DNA from: Clostridiales bacterium
GTDB taxonomy: Bacteria; Bacillota; Clostridia; Oscillospirales; Oscillospiraceae
Length of the DNA stretch: 57,062 bases
NCBI GenBank assembly: GCA_004557075.1
Contig: SFEX01000011.1
Location: 1-57,062 of the forward strand
Direction of reading: 5' to 3'
The notes beneath the pieces were generated by a model. It had not been told where the DNA came from. It was given only the letters and a program-made list of their open reading frames with translations, and did not search any database. This document shows positions 8,563 to 17,373 of the stretch, piece by piece. A program made the position numbers and the translations under genes. The first letter of the stretch is position 1, and each line of letters begins with the position of its first letter.

Positions 8563-9525
8563 ATGAAAATATTTTTTATAGTTCTCTGCGTGCTGTGCCT
8601 TGTTTCAGCGATAATCTGGCTGATTGGCTACAGCTTCGTGCGCATACTAATAAAGCGGCAGGATAACTGCCCCTCGCCCGAGACGGGCGGTAAGTGCTCC
8701 TCCCTTCTCGCGCCCACCGGACCCGCGCTCTGGGAGCACAACATTCCGTATTTTGCGCCATTTCGCGCTCTTCCCTTTGAGGAGCTTGAGATACGCTCGC
8801 ACGACGGCCTTACGCTTCGCGCAGATCTTCTTCGCGGCGATGCGGACGCCGGCGTCACGGTGATATTCTGCCACGGCTATAAATCCGAACCGGCATGGGA
8901 CTTTGCCGCGATGTACGATTTCTACAAAGCGCAGGGGCACAACCTCATGTACCTGCACATGCGCGCCCACGGCAAAAGCGAGGGCAAGTACATAGGCTTT
9001 GGCGCGCTGGACAGATATGACCTTGTGCTCTGGGCGGAGAAAGCCGCCGAGCTTTTCCCCGGCAGTTCCGTATTCTTCCACGGCATGAGCATGGGCGCGG
9101 CAGCCGCCCTGCAAAGCGCGGAGCTGCCCCTCCCGGAAAACGTCCGCGGCATCATCGCCGACTGCGGCTTTTCCTGCACCGATGAGGTGTTCCGAAACCT
9201 CGTCGGCAAGGTGTATCATATCCCCGCCACGCCCTTTGTCAACATATTCGAGCTTATAAATCTCGTCACGGCAGGCTACGGCTTCCGCGACGGCGACTCA
9301 GTGCGCAGTATGCAGCGTGGGAAAACTCCGCTGCTGTACATCTGCGGCGACAGCGACATATACGTCCCCGTCGACATGGCCATGCGCATATTCGACGCCT
9401 GCACGGCGGAAAAGGAGCTGCTGCTCGTCCCCGGTGCGGGACACGCGGCAGCGTATATGCTCGAAACGGGAAAATACCAAAACGCAGTTACGGAATTTAT
9501 AAAAAATCATCGGAGGGAGAATTAA
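8563..9525 (+). CDS. Membrane-anchored alpha/beta hydrolase
   Basis: 320 residues. An N-terminal hydrophobic segment (about 3-30) suggests a membrane anchor. The serine-hydrolase fold follows, with the oxyanion region FCHGYKSEP, nucleophile elbow GMSMG (Ser176), acid CGDSDIYVP (Asp265) and GAGHA (His294), giving an intact catalytic triad. Substrate cannot be told; proteins of this type (BAAT/YqiA-like or bem46-like) act as esterases or peptidases. AAGGAG precedes the ATG. One base separates it from the MFS gene, so they form an operon. Confidence 0.87.
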   Translation: MKIFFIVLCVLCLVSAIIWLIGYSFVRILIKRQDNCPSPETGGKCSSLLAPTGPALWEHNIPYFAPFRALPFEELEIRSHDGLTLRADLLRGDADAGVTVIFCHGYKSEPAWDFAAMYDFYKAQGHNLMYLHMRAHGKSEGKYIGFGALDRYDLVLWAEKAAELFPGSSVFFHGMSMGAAAALQSAELPLPENVRGIIADCGFSCTDEVFRNLVGKVYHIPATPFVNIFELINLVTAGYGFRDGDSVRSMQRGKTPLLYICGDSDIYVPVDMAMRIFDACTAEKELLLVPGAGHAAAYMLETGKYQNAVTEFIKNHRREN

Positions 9526-9526
9526 C

Positions 9527-10948
9527 ATGGGCAAAAAGAAAGGTATAGGCGCGCTCAACTGGACGCTGCTGCTGGTTATCGGCTTCTCGGCTCAGATCGC
9601 GTGGGTCATCGAAAACAACTGGTTTGCAAACTTCCTGTATTCGGATTTCGGCGCACAGCTCGGCGTCGTGACCGCAATGACCATATGCTCAGCGACCGCG
9701 ACCACCTTCTCGGCGCTGTTTTTCGGAACGCTTTCCGACCGCATCGGCTCACGCAAAAAGCTCATCACCTGGGGCTCGATACTGTGGGGCATCTTCACCA
9801 TCGCCTTCGGCATGACCCACTACCTGCGCGAGAGCATATATAACGACATCATGCTCATCGGCGTTACCATCGTCGCCGCCGACACAATAATGAGCTTCTT
9901 CGGCTCCATGGCAAACGACGCAGGCTACAACGCCTGGTACGCGGACATGATGGACGATTCAAACTCCGGTCAGATAGGCGCGGTTGCGGCGACTCTGCCG
10001 GTAATCGGCACCCTTGTGGGCACGCTCGTGGGCGGTATGTTCGTAAACGGCCTTGCGACCGAGGCAAATCCGCAGGCAGGCTACATTATATTCTTCACCG
10101 TCGCGGGCGCTGTCACGATCTTAGTCGGCATCGCTTCATTCTTCCTGCTAAAAGACGATCCCAAGCTCAGGCCCGTCAAGGACGGCGGCTTCTGGCACCA
10201 GTTTGCATCCACCTTTAACATAAAGCGCTTTGTTTCAAACAAAGAGCTTGCGCTCGTTTTCCTGACGCTGTGCATTTTCTTCATTGGCTACAACTGCTAC
10301 TTCATCCACATAATGAACTGGATGAACTACACGCTCGGCTTTAAAGACCCGAGCCTCATTCTCGGCATCCCGCTCGTGCTTGCCGTGCTGCTTGCCATTC
10401 CCTTTATCAAGGTCATAAACGATAAAAAGGTTCCCTCCGTCGCCGCGTTCGCAACGATAATAAGCATTGTCGGCTGCCTGTTTGTCTACTTCGTCGTGGG
10501 AAATATGTCTGCGGGCTTTGACACTGAAAACGCGCTGAATATCGGCGCCAACTGGCCGTGCTTTGTCGGCATTATCCTCGTCGGCGTGGGCTATGTCGTA
10601 TTTATGCAGTCGATGACCGTCTGGATGAAGCGGCTTTATCCAGAGGAGCACCGTGGGCAGTTTGAGGGCATCCGCATCATGTTCTTCGTGTTCTTCCCGA
10701 TGATCGCCGGGCCTCTGCTCGCAGATCCCATCTGCCGCGCTTTCGGTGAGAAGGTATATCAGGTGGTCGACTGCGGAAATCTCATTTTCGTCACCGCCGA
10801 CCGCGCCGCCGAGATGGGCTACGACATAACGCAGATCGCAGAGGGCTATCTGCCCGTCAACGAGCTGTTTATCGCCGCCGCGATCGTTACCCTGCTGTCG
10901 CTGATACCGATGTCCATAGCCGCGAAAATGTATAAAAACCGCAACTAG
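9527..10948 (+). CDS. MFS transporter (SLC45/GPH-like)
   Basis: 473 residues with about 12 hydrophobic segments. The major facilitator motif A is clear as GTLSDRIGSRKKLI in the loop between helices 2 and 3. The N-terminal helix carries WVIENNWFANFLY, as in sugar or oligosaccharide symporters of the SLC45/GPH type, so a sugar or glycoside cargo is the best guess. Its ribosome binding site (GGAGGGAG) lies inside the end of the preceding hydrolase gene. A paired hydrolase and transporter suggests uptake and cleavage of an ester or conjugate; this is inference. Confidence 0.87.
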   Translation: MGKKKGIGALNWTLLLVIGFSAQIAWVIENNWFANFLYSDFGAQLGVVTAMTICSATATTFSALFFGTLSDRIGSRKKLITWGSILWGIFTIAFGMTHYLRESIYNDIMLIGVTIVAADTIMSFFGSMANDAGYNAWYADMMDDSNSGQIGAVAATLPVIGTLVGTLVGGMFVNGLATEANPQAGYIIFFTVAGAVTILVGIASFFLLKDDPKLRPVKDGGFWHQFASTFNIKRFVSNKELALVFLTLCIFFIGYNCYFIHIMNWMNYTLGFKDPSLILGIPLVLAVLLAIPFIKVINDKKVPSVAAFATIISIVGCLFVYFVVGNMSAGFDTENALNIGANWPCFVGIILVGVGYVVFMQSMTVWMKRLYPEEHRGQFEGIRIMFFVFFPMIAGPLLADPICRAFGEKVYQVVDCGNLIFVTADRAAEMGYDITQIAEGYLPVNELFIAAAIVTLLSLIPMSIAAKMYKNRN

Positions 10949-11046
10949 CGGCGGCTGCCGCAGAGCAATCCGTTGCGACGCTTCAAATAGTCGCTTTTGC
11001 CGGTGCCCGACCGGTAAAAGCGACTATTTGAAGCGTGAAAACGGAT
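10949..11046 (+). repeat. Dispersed repeat copy with 26-bp inverted arms
   Basis: Begins GCGGCGGCTGCCGCAGAGCA, then an almost perfect inverted repeat: left arm 10978-11003, right arm 11011-11036, 26 bases each with a single G/A difference and a 7-base loop TGCCCGA. Arm core: CGCTTCAAATAGTCGCTTTT. It is the most palindromic member of the family. Confidence 0.75.
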
Positions 11047-11050
11047 AAAA

Positions 11051-11080
11051 AAATCTTCTGCCTGTCAGGGCAGAAGATTT
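11051..11080. terminator. Bidirectional terminator between the MFS and HAD-GNAT genes
   Basis: AATCTTCTGCC paired with GGCAGAAGATT, A-run on the left and T-run on the right, so it can act on convergent transcripts. The stop codon of the - strand gene (11065-11067) lies in the loop. Confidence 0.85.
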
Positions 11081-12435
11081 TTTTCGAGCAGAACGAGCTG
11101 CACATCGGGTATTCCGTTAAACACGCAGGGCACTATATCGGCTTCGCGGTAGCCGAGCTTTGCGTACATAGAGCGCGCGGTAAGATTTCTTGCATTGGTG
11201 TCCATTCTCAAAACCGTGCAGCCGCTCTCACGCGCCAAGCTTTCGTAAAATCCCACAAACGCCTTGCCCACGCCCCTGCCGGAAAAGAACGGATCGACAA
11301 CGAGCGTGTGCAGCACCATGACCTTATCTTCTTCAGCCGGATACAGCCACGCGCCGTTCTCATACACATCGACCTGCTGCTTATTGATTATCGCGGCGGC
11401 CACTACCGCCCCGCCGCACTCGCATACGAACAGATCATCGCGCTCAAGCGCTGCCCGCGCCGTACCCTCTGTCGGGTACACGCCCTCTATCCAGCCGATG
11501 CTCAGCTTGCCCTCGCGCTCGGCGGCGTGAATGCGCTCATATATCCGCGAAACGGCGGGAATATCGCCCGCCTCCGCGCTCCTGAAGCTCGGCTGCCTCG
11601 CATCGACGATTCTATTTATCATTTTCGCAACTCCCAAATCGTCGTTTGCCTCGCATATCAGATCCGCCGCCTCAAGGCAGCTCGCGCTCGCGTTTTTCAC
11701 CGCGACTCCGAGTCCCGCAAACGAAAGCATATCCGCGTCGTTATCGCCGTTTCCGAAGGCCGAGACCTGCGCGGCCGGTATGTTCAGCATCGCGCACAGA
11801 CGCCTTAACGCCGCGCCCTTACCGGCGGCAGCGTCGGATATCTCAACAAGTCGGGGCGATGAGCTCGTAACATACACGTTCTTGAGCTTTTTTGCCCGCT
11901 CCCGCAACATCTCATGCTGCTCGCCCGGCGCGCTCAGTATATCTATACTGTCGAGCCTGTCAATGTTTTTAAGTATAAAGCCGCGCATATCCGCAACCGG
12001 CTTTCGCGTTGTGCGCACATATTCCACATACGCCGGAGCGCAGCCAAAGCGCAGCGGGTCGGCTGCGTATTCCGCGTCGCAGTAGGGCTGTCCGTCGACA
12101 AACGCCTCAAAGCGCTCGCCCTCGAACAGAGAGAGTATCTGCATAACGCTCGCCGGGGCTATCGACAGGCTCATGAGCCTGCGCCCGTCGGGGACGCTCT
12201 CGATAGCCGCACCGTTTGAAGTTATTGCATAGCTTATGCCACCTATGCCGAGCACCTGCGCGGGCAGGGCGCGGAAGGCTCTGCCGGAGGCGACGACGAT
12301 CTCTATCCCTGCCGCTATCGCACGTTTGAGCGCCTTTTCCGTCTCCGGGGCAAGTCGGGAGTCCGAGCCGAGGGTCGTATCGTCAAGGTCGAGCGCGATG
12401 AGCCTTATATCCTCAAGTTTTACCAAAGCCGTCAC
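11065..12435 (-). CDS. HAD-IIB (Cof-type) phosphatase fused to a GNAT acetyltransferase
   Basis: 456 residues. Residues 1 to ~280 form a Cof-type HAD hydrolase: nucleophile motif DLDDT (16-20), VVASGR, and the metal motif FGNGDNDADML. From about 290 to the end is a GNAT domain with the acetyl-CoA loop VVDPFFSGRGVGKAF and the ending NLTARSMYAKLGY. HAD-IIB enzymes remove phosphate from sugar phosphates or small metabolites. Fusion to GNAT suggests a bifunctional enzyme, substrate unknown. It starts 8 bases after the glycosyltransferase-DGK gene and is the last gene of that operon. Confidence 0.88.
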   Translation of the reverse strand: MTALVKLEDIRLIALDLDDTTLGSDSRLAPETEKALKRAIAAGIEIVVASGRAFRALPAQVLGIGGISYAITSNGAAIESVPDGRRLMSLSIAPASVMQILSLFEGERFEAFVDGQPYCDAEYAADPLRFGCAPAYVEYVRTTRKPVADMRGFILKNIDRLDSIDILSAPGEQHEMLRERAKKLKNVYVTSSSPRLVEISDAAAGKGAALRRLCAMLNIPAAQVSAFGNGDNDADMLSFAGLGVAVKNASASCLEAADLICEANDDLGVAKMINRIVDARQPSFRSAEAGDIPAVSRIYERIHAAEREGKLSIGWIEGVYPTEGTARAALERDDLFVCECGGAVVAAAIINKQQVDVYENGAWLYPAEEDKVMVLHTLVVDPFFSGRGVGKAFVGFYESLARESGCTVLRMDTNARNLTARSMYAKLGYREADIVPCVFNGIPDVQLVLLEKNLLP

Positions 12436-12443
12436 CGCTTTTC

Positions 12444-14495
12444 TCAGTAGACTATTCTTATCCTGCGCGGCAGCATTTCAATGGTGTGGTGGATATCGCC
12501 TACGCACTTTTCGCCGTCCAGCGCCCAGTTGAGCTTTTTCATGCACTCAAGCTCGATTTTATCCGTGCGGCAGAAGAAGCACAGCTCGTTGTTGAGGTTC
12601 TGCGTGCTCAGCGCGGCTATCGTCGCCTGAAGCTCCGCAGGCGATGTCGGGCGGCGCAGGAGCAGCACCTCAAACAGCCCGTCATCGGCGACGACCGTCT
12701 CACCGAACAGATTCATCGTTCCCGCAAGCGAGCTTGAGGACGCGGCAATGCCGAAAATGTACTCGCCCTCTATCGTCTGACCGTTTATTTTCAGGCGCAG
12801 GTGCTCGCTCTGGAGCTTGGATATATCCCTTATGCCGTCGAGAATATACGCGTAAAAGCCGAGCTTGTTTTTAAGGCGCTGAGGCGTTGTATACGGCAGC
12901 CATGTAAACGCGCCGAAATCCGCCGCGTTTATGAAATATTTGCCGCCGAGCCTGCCGACGTCAACGCGGTGCTCGCTGCCCGCGACGATGTTCCCCGCCG
13001 CCATGATAATGTCATTGCTGATCTTATGGAAATCGGCAAAATCATTCGTGCTGCCGGAGGGCATATAGCCGATGGGGATATCAAGCCCCGCGTCTATCAT
13101 TCCGCTTACGACCTCGTTTAAGGTTCCGTCGCCGCCGGAGCAGCATATCATGTCAAAGCCCGCCCCGTATGCCTTCACATAGTCGCAAGCGTCGCCCCTG
13201 TCGCGCGTCGGGAAGTAGCTGATTCTGTACCCCGCGTCCATGAATATTCCCGTCACCTCTGCGAGCTGACGCACCATCTCGCCCTTACCGGCGACCGGAT
13301 TCACGATAAGCATCATCTGCTTGTTCAGTGGCGGGAGCAGCTTGGAGGGTGCTTCCTGCACCTGCTCCTTCACCGTTGAGCGCGCCTCGTCAAAGCGTTT
13401 GTATTCCTCAAGGACTCTTTCATATATCGTCTTTGCCGCCTCAAACGGGAACTCCGACTCACGCCGTCTGACCATCTCCATCATATCGACCGCACCGCTC
13501 ATGCAGGTTCCGACCAGATCGGCAACGCCGGAGGCGGTCTCCGCTTCGAGGGCATATGCGTTTTGGGTCATGAACTCGATATTGCGGCTCTCGCAGCCGG
13601 GCACGGCGTCAATGTAAAGTATGGGCAGGCGCTTGGCTACGGCCTCCGTGGTGCTCAGTCCGCCGGCCTTGGTGATGATGAGATCCGCCGCGTCCATGTA
13701 AATGCTCATTTTGTCCGTGAAGCCGCAGATTTTTATGCGTATATCGTCGCCTGTGAGAAATTCCAGATCCTTTACGAGCTGGCGGTTGCTGCCGCAGACG
13801 ATTATCAGGCTGTCGTCATCGCCCAGAAGCTCGCTTATGCGCAGGGCGATACTGCGTATAGGCCCGCAGCCCATGCTGCCGCAGCACAGCATCAGCACCC
13901 GGCCCTCCTCGCTCATGCCGAGGGCGCGGCGCGCCGTTTTTTTATCGGTTTTTGAGTAAAACTCCTCCTTGACGGGGATTCCGGAGGCGACGATCTTATT
14001 TGCCAGCACGCCCTGCTGCACAAACTCATTGCGCAGCTTTTCATGCGGGATGAAGAAGAGGTCCGCGTCAAGCTCCGCAACGCCGGGACTGCATGTGTAG
14101 TCGGTCGCGACGAAGAAGCTCGGTATCATTATCTCGCGATTCTGGCGAAGCTCCGTCATCATCATCGCCGCGAATATATGCACCGATATCACGGCGTCAT
14201 AGCTGCCGGAAAACAGCAGGCGGCACAGTTCCTCCGCGCCCTTGGCGTTTTGCTCGAAAAAGCGGGTCTGCGGCCGCTTTTCCTCCTTGCGGTAGCCCAC
14301 GCCGTAGAGCTTGGGGGCGTATTTATACGCAAGCTCATGGCCGCGGCTTATAAGCTCCGCCCGCATCTTCGGCAGAAAATCAAGAGCGTTCACAATGTCG
14401 TTCTCAACGCCCATTTTTTCAAAATACGCGCCGATCGCCGCAGCCGCCGTGTTGTGGCCGCCGCCGGTGCTACAAGTCAGTATAAGTACCTTCAT
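12444..14495 (-). CDS. Diacylglycerol glycosyltransferase (GT28, UgtP/MGDG-type) fused to a diacylglycerol kinase-like domain
   Basis: 683 residues, about the sum of two enzymes. Residues 1-370 are a GT28 glycosyltransferase: STGGGHN (9-15) for the acceptor side and TKAGGLSTTEA (275-285) for the UDP-sugar site, as in UgtP and MGDG synthase. From about 391 there is a DAGK/YegS/BmrU lipid kinase: IVNPVAGKG, GGDGTLNE (454-461), PSGSTNDFA (479-487), ending in WALDGE. Both halves use a diacylglycerol-type lipid. The start overlaps the previous stop (ATGA). The neighbouring CDP-alcohol phosphatidyltransferase and CrtO-like genes support a membrane-lipid role. The kinase half could act on another lipid. 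Confidence 0.9.
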   Translation of the reverse strand: MKVLILTCSTGGGHNTAAAAIGAYFEKMGVENDIVNALDFLPKMRAELISRGHELAYKYAPKLYGVGYRKEEKRPQTRFFEQNAKGAEELCRLLFSGSYDAVISVHIFAAMMMTELRQNREIMIPSFFVATDYTCSPGVAELDADLFFIPHEKLRNEFVQQGVLANKIVASGIPVKEEFYSKTDKKTARRALGMSEEGRVLMLCCGSMGCGPIRSIALRISELLGDDDSLIIVCGSNRQLVKDLEFLTGDDIRIKICGFTDKMSIYMDAADLIITKAGGLSTTEAVAKRLPILYIDAVPGCESRNIEFMTQNAYALEAETASGVADLVGTCMSGAVDMMEMVRRRESEFPFEAAKTIYERVLEEYKRFDEARSTVKEQVQEAPSKLLPPLNKQMMLIVNPVAGKGEMVRQLAEVTGIFMDAGYRISYFPTRDRGDACDYVKAYGAGFDMICCSGGDGTLNEVVSGMIDAGLDIPIGYMPSGSTNDFADFHKISNDIIMAAGNIVAGSEHRVDVGRLGGKYFINAADFGAFTWLPYTTPQRLKNKLGFYAYILDGIRDISKLQSEHLRLKINGQTIEGEYIFGIAASSSSLAGTMNLFGETVVADDGLFEVLLLRRPTSPAELQATIAALSTQNLNNELCFFCRTDKIELECMKKLNWALDGEKCVGDIHHTIEMLPRRIRIVY

Positions 14496-14965
14496 TCCTT
14501 TGCCGCTCTCCTTTTTCTTCTTTGCTCAAGCATCACCAGACGGGGTCTGTTATACCGCTGGATGATGATAAACGGAAGGTTTCCGAACAGATTGTAAATT
14601 ATCAAAAACAGCGCCGCCCAGCCGTCGCGCCACCAGAATAGTATCACGAGCGAGAGGATAATGAGCGCCCAGTGTACACATTCGGCGACGCAGGTCTCCG
14701 CTATGAGCGTATCCATGCCGCGCTCTTTATTCTCCTTAGTGAGCTTCTTTTTCACCATGTCGGGCATGATGCGGCTCATATCGGGCAGAATGTCCTTCCA
14801 GTGCTTTATGCCGAGCTTCTCATACACTTTGCCGCCCTTTTCCCATGAGGCCGCCTTATAAGGGAACCGCTCGGCACGAAACGCGCTCCTCGGCAGCGCC
14901 TGGCCGATGAAATGCGACAGCAGCCCTAACAGGGCAATATATATCAGACTGTAAACAAGCTTCAT
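14492..14965 (-). CDS. Small membrane protein resembling CrtO-family glycosyl acyltransferases
   Basis: 157 residues with an N-terminal hydrophobic helix (about 4-26) and two further ones (about 95-140). Between them the segment FPYKAASWEKGGKVYEKLGI followed by WKDILPD resembles the conserved core of the glycosyl-4,4'-diaponeurosporenoate acyltransferase (CrtO) family. In this operon, which also holds a glycolipid-forming glycosyltransferase, acylation of a glycolipid headgroup is plausible, but no carotenoid genes are here. Overlaps both neighbours by ATGA. Confidence 0.62.
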   Translation of the reverse strand: MKLVYSLIYIALLGLLSHFIGQALPRSAFRAERFPYKAASWEKGGKVYEKLGIKHWKDILPDMSRIMPDMVKKKLTKENKERGMDTLIAETCVAECVHWALIILSLVILFWWRDGWAALFLIIYNLFGNLPFIIIQRYNRPRLVMLEQRRKRRAAKE

Positions 14966-15540
14966 TTCGTCTCTCCAAGCATTTTAACGTATCGCGCGCT
15001 GTACACCGCAAGAGACAGCACTATAAGTCCTATGCACAGCACGACGCATGCATTGGATATCGCCAGCGGTATGTCCGACACGATGACGTGCAGCATCATG
15101 ACAGCATACATTACGCCGGTGCAGAGCTTGCCGCACCAGATAGCGCTGTTTACCGTCTCCATCTTTTTGAGTACATAAACGCCCATCGCGAGCATCACAA
15201 GCTCCTTGACGACATGGACGCCCAAAAGTATCCACATAGCCGGGTAGCGTGTGGCAACGCAGAATATCATCGCGCACTGCGTCAGCTTATCCGCAACGGG
15301 GTCAAGCGCTTTTCCGAGATTTGTTATCATGTTATAGCGCCGCGCTATCCTGCCGTCTAAAACGTCGCTCAGGCCGGACGCCGCCAGCGTTATCAGCGCG
15401 GCCGCAAAACGCTCCTGCATGTACAAAACTATGAACACCGGGATCAGCACTATTCTGAAATAGCTGAGCAGATTCGGGATCGACAGCGCCTCTTCCGAGA
15501 AGTTGATCACCTTGTTTTTCTTTTTTCCGTCGTCGGTCAT
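14962..15540 (-). CDS. CDP-alcohol phosphatidyltransferase (PgsA-like)
   Basis: 192 residues, several membrane helices. The family signature D-x2-DG-x2-AR-x8-G-x3-D-x3-D is complete (SDVLDGRIAR followed by NLGKALDPVAD). The preceding SIPNLLSYFRIVLIPVFI is typical of phosphatidylglycerophosphate synthases (PgsA), which make the precursor of phosphatidylglycerol; a cardiolipin or other CDP-alcohol enzyme is not excluded. First gene of a four-gene operon whose genes overlap by four bases or lie 8 bases apart. Confidence 0.85.
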   Translation of the reverse strand: MTDDGKKKNKVINFSEEALSIPNLLSYFRIVLIPVFIVLYMQERFAAALITLAASGLSDVLDGRIARRYNMITNLGKALDPVADKLTQCAMIFCVATRYPAMWILLGVHVVKELVMLAMGVYVLKKMETVNSAIWCGKLCTGVMYAVMMLHVIVSDIPLAISNACVVLCIGLIVLSLAVYSARYVKMLGETK

Positions 15541-15731
15541 TTTTTCGCACCTACCTTATGTTATCAATTTTAGTTTTTTCAGCTTCCCTTGGCAATATGC
15601 AATGTGGGCAAAATGCGCAAATTTTGACGGGAGTCTATAAAAAATTTACAGATTATTAATTTCTCGCGGCTTGTAAATCCGTATAATACGCAGGGCAATT
15701 GTGCCTAATAATGCAAATTGGAGTTTTTATC

Positions 15732-17120
15732 ATGAACAAAAATTACGATGTTGCGATAATCGGCTGCGGTACGGCAGGCATTTTCGCCGGCTACGAGCTG
15801 ATATCAAAGCATCCGGATCTTAAAATCTGCGTGCTCGAGCAGGGCGGGGATATATATTCCCGGCACTGCCCCATCGTCGCGGGCAAGGTCAGGGAGTGCA
15901 TCCACTGCGGCGTCTGCGATACCATGTGCGGCTTCGGCGGCGCGGGCGCGTTTTCCGACGGAAAATATAACTTCACCACCCGGTTCGGCGGCTGGCTGAC
16001 CGACTTCATGGACGAGGACGAGGTCATGGAGCTGATAAACTACGTCGATACCGTCAACATGAAATACGGCGCTACCGACAAGACCTTCTCCACCGACACG
16101 CCCGAGGCGCGCGCACTCGAGCGCGAGGCGCTCAAATACGACCTGCATCTGCTTCAGGCCAAGGTAAAGCACTTAGGCACCGAGAACAATCTTCGCATAC
16201 TTCAGAATATGTATGAGGACCTCAAAAAGGTCATAGAGTACCGCTTCCGCACCGAGGTCATCGCCATCGACCGCGACGGCGGCGGCTACCGCCTGAGCCT
16301 CAAAAACGGCGACAGCGTGGGCTGTGACTACCTCATCGCGGCTCCCGGCAGAAGCGGCGCGGAGTGGTTTGCAAACCAGTGCAAGAAGCTGGGCATAAAG
16401 CTTATAAACAATCAGGTCGATGTGGGCGTTCGCGTTGAGCTGCCCGCCACCGTTTTTGAGCACATCACAAATGTTGTTTACGAAAGCAAGCTCATCTACC
16501 GCACAAAGCAGTACGGCGACAAGGTCCGCACCTTCTGCATGAACCCCTACGGTCACGTCGTCGCGGAAAACGTCGAAGGCATCAACACCGTCAACGGTCA
16601 CTCCTACTCAGACCCCAAGCTCCAGAGCCAGAACACGAACTTCGCCCTGCTGGTGTCAAACCGCTTCACAGAGCCTTTCGACGAGCCGTACCGCTACGGC
16701 AAGCACATCGCTTCGCTCAGCAACATGCTCTCCGGCGGCGTTTTAGTGCAGCGCTTCGGCGATCTTGTAAAGGGCACGCGCACAAATCAGCACAGACTCA
16801 ATCAGTCCTACACCCGCCCGACTCTGACGGCGGCCGTCCCCGGCGATCTGAGCCTCGCCCTGCCCAAGCGCCAGCTTGACGACATCATTGAGATGATATA
16901 CGCGCTCGATAAGATAGCCCCGGGCACCGCCAATTACGACACGCTTCTCTACGGTGCCGAGGTCAAGTTCTACTCCTCCCGCCTTGAGCTGAGCGGCAAG
17001 CTTGAGACTGAGTTTTCAAACTTCTTCGCCATCGGCGACGGCGCGGGCATCACCCGCGGTCTTGCTCAGGCGGCCGCCTCCGGCGTCAAGGTCGCCAAGG
17101 TCATCTCCGACAGAATTTAA
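15732..17120 (+). CDS. FAD-dependent dehydrogenase with a four-cysteine motif (COG2509-like)
   Basis: 462 residues. N-terminal Rossmann motif GCGTAG (11-16) and VLEQG bind FAD; the C-terminal FAIGDGAGITRGLAQAAASG closes the flavin site. Cys56, Cys59, Cys62 and Cys66 in ECIHCGVCDTMC form a spacing that could hold an iron-sulfur cluster, followed by GFGGAGAFSDGK, a mark of this uncharacterised dehydrogenase family. Start chosen at 15732 (GGAG 9 bases upstream) rather than the in-frame 15699. Single-gene unit ended by a strong terminator. Confidence 0.85.
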   Translation: MNKNYDVAIIGCGTAGIFAGYELISKHPDLKICVLEQGGDIYSRHCPIVAGKVRECIHCGVCDTMCGFGGAGAFSDGKYNFTTRFGGWLTDFMDEDEVMELINYVDTVNMKYGATDKTFSTDTPEARALEREALKYDLHLLQAKVKHLGTENNLRILQNMYEDLKKVIEYRFRTEVIAIDRDGGGYRLSLKNGDSVGCDYLIAAPGRSGAEWFANQCKKLGIKLINNQVDVGVRVELPATVFEHITNVVYESKLIYRTKQYGDKVRTFCMNPYGHVVAENVEGINTVNGHSYSDPKLQSQNTNFALLVSNRFTEPFDEPYRYGKHIASLSNMLSGGVLVQRFGDLVKGTRTNQHRLNQSYTRPTLTAAVPGDLSLALPKRQLDDIIEMIYALDKIAPGTANYDTLLYGAEVKFYSSRLELSGKLETEFSNFFAIGDGAGITRGLAQAAASGVKVAKVISDRI

Positions 17121-17133
17121 AAACACATAGCAA

Positions 17134-17159
17134 CGGAGGCAATCAAATGATTGCCTCCG
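17134..17159 (+). terminator. Hairpin terminator, copy 2 of the recurrent module
   Basis: CGGAGGCAATCA / TGATTGCCTCCG, perfect 12-bp stem with a 2-base gap, then TCTTTTTTT. It ends the FAD dehydrogenase transcript. Confidence 0.9.
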
Positions 17160-17172
17160 TCTTTTTTTATTC

Positions 17173-17262
17173 GTTTTTGCGCTTCAAATAATTGTTATTG
17201 CGGCAGCCCGACCAGTGACATTGGCAATAATCGTTATTGCACCCGCGCTTTTAATTAGAAGC
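17173..17262 (+). repeat. Dispersed intergenic repeat copy
   Basis: Contains GCGCTTCAAATAATTG, GCGGCAGCCCGACCAGTG and TGGCAATAATCGTTATTGCA, the same block order as the copy at 40.5 kb. A CTCCCTCTGACGAGGGAG element follows at 17288-17305, matching the CTCCCC repeats at 252 and 8517. Confidence 0.65.
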
Positions 17263-17331
17263 AGCAGAGTTTAGAGCACGTCATACCTCCCTCTGACGAG
17301 GGAGCCATAGGATTGGCAATATACGAAAAAT

Positions 17332-17355
17332 GGGGGCAATCAAATGATTGCCTCC
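17332..17355. terminator. Hairpin terminator, copy 3 (bidirectional)
   Basis: GGGGGCAATCA / TGATTGCCTCC with T-runs on either side (GTTGTTTTTATT on +, CATTTTTCG on -). It ends the DUF6809-like gene on the - strand. Confidence 0.8.
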
Positions 17356-17373
17356 GTTGTTTTTATTCCACAC

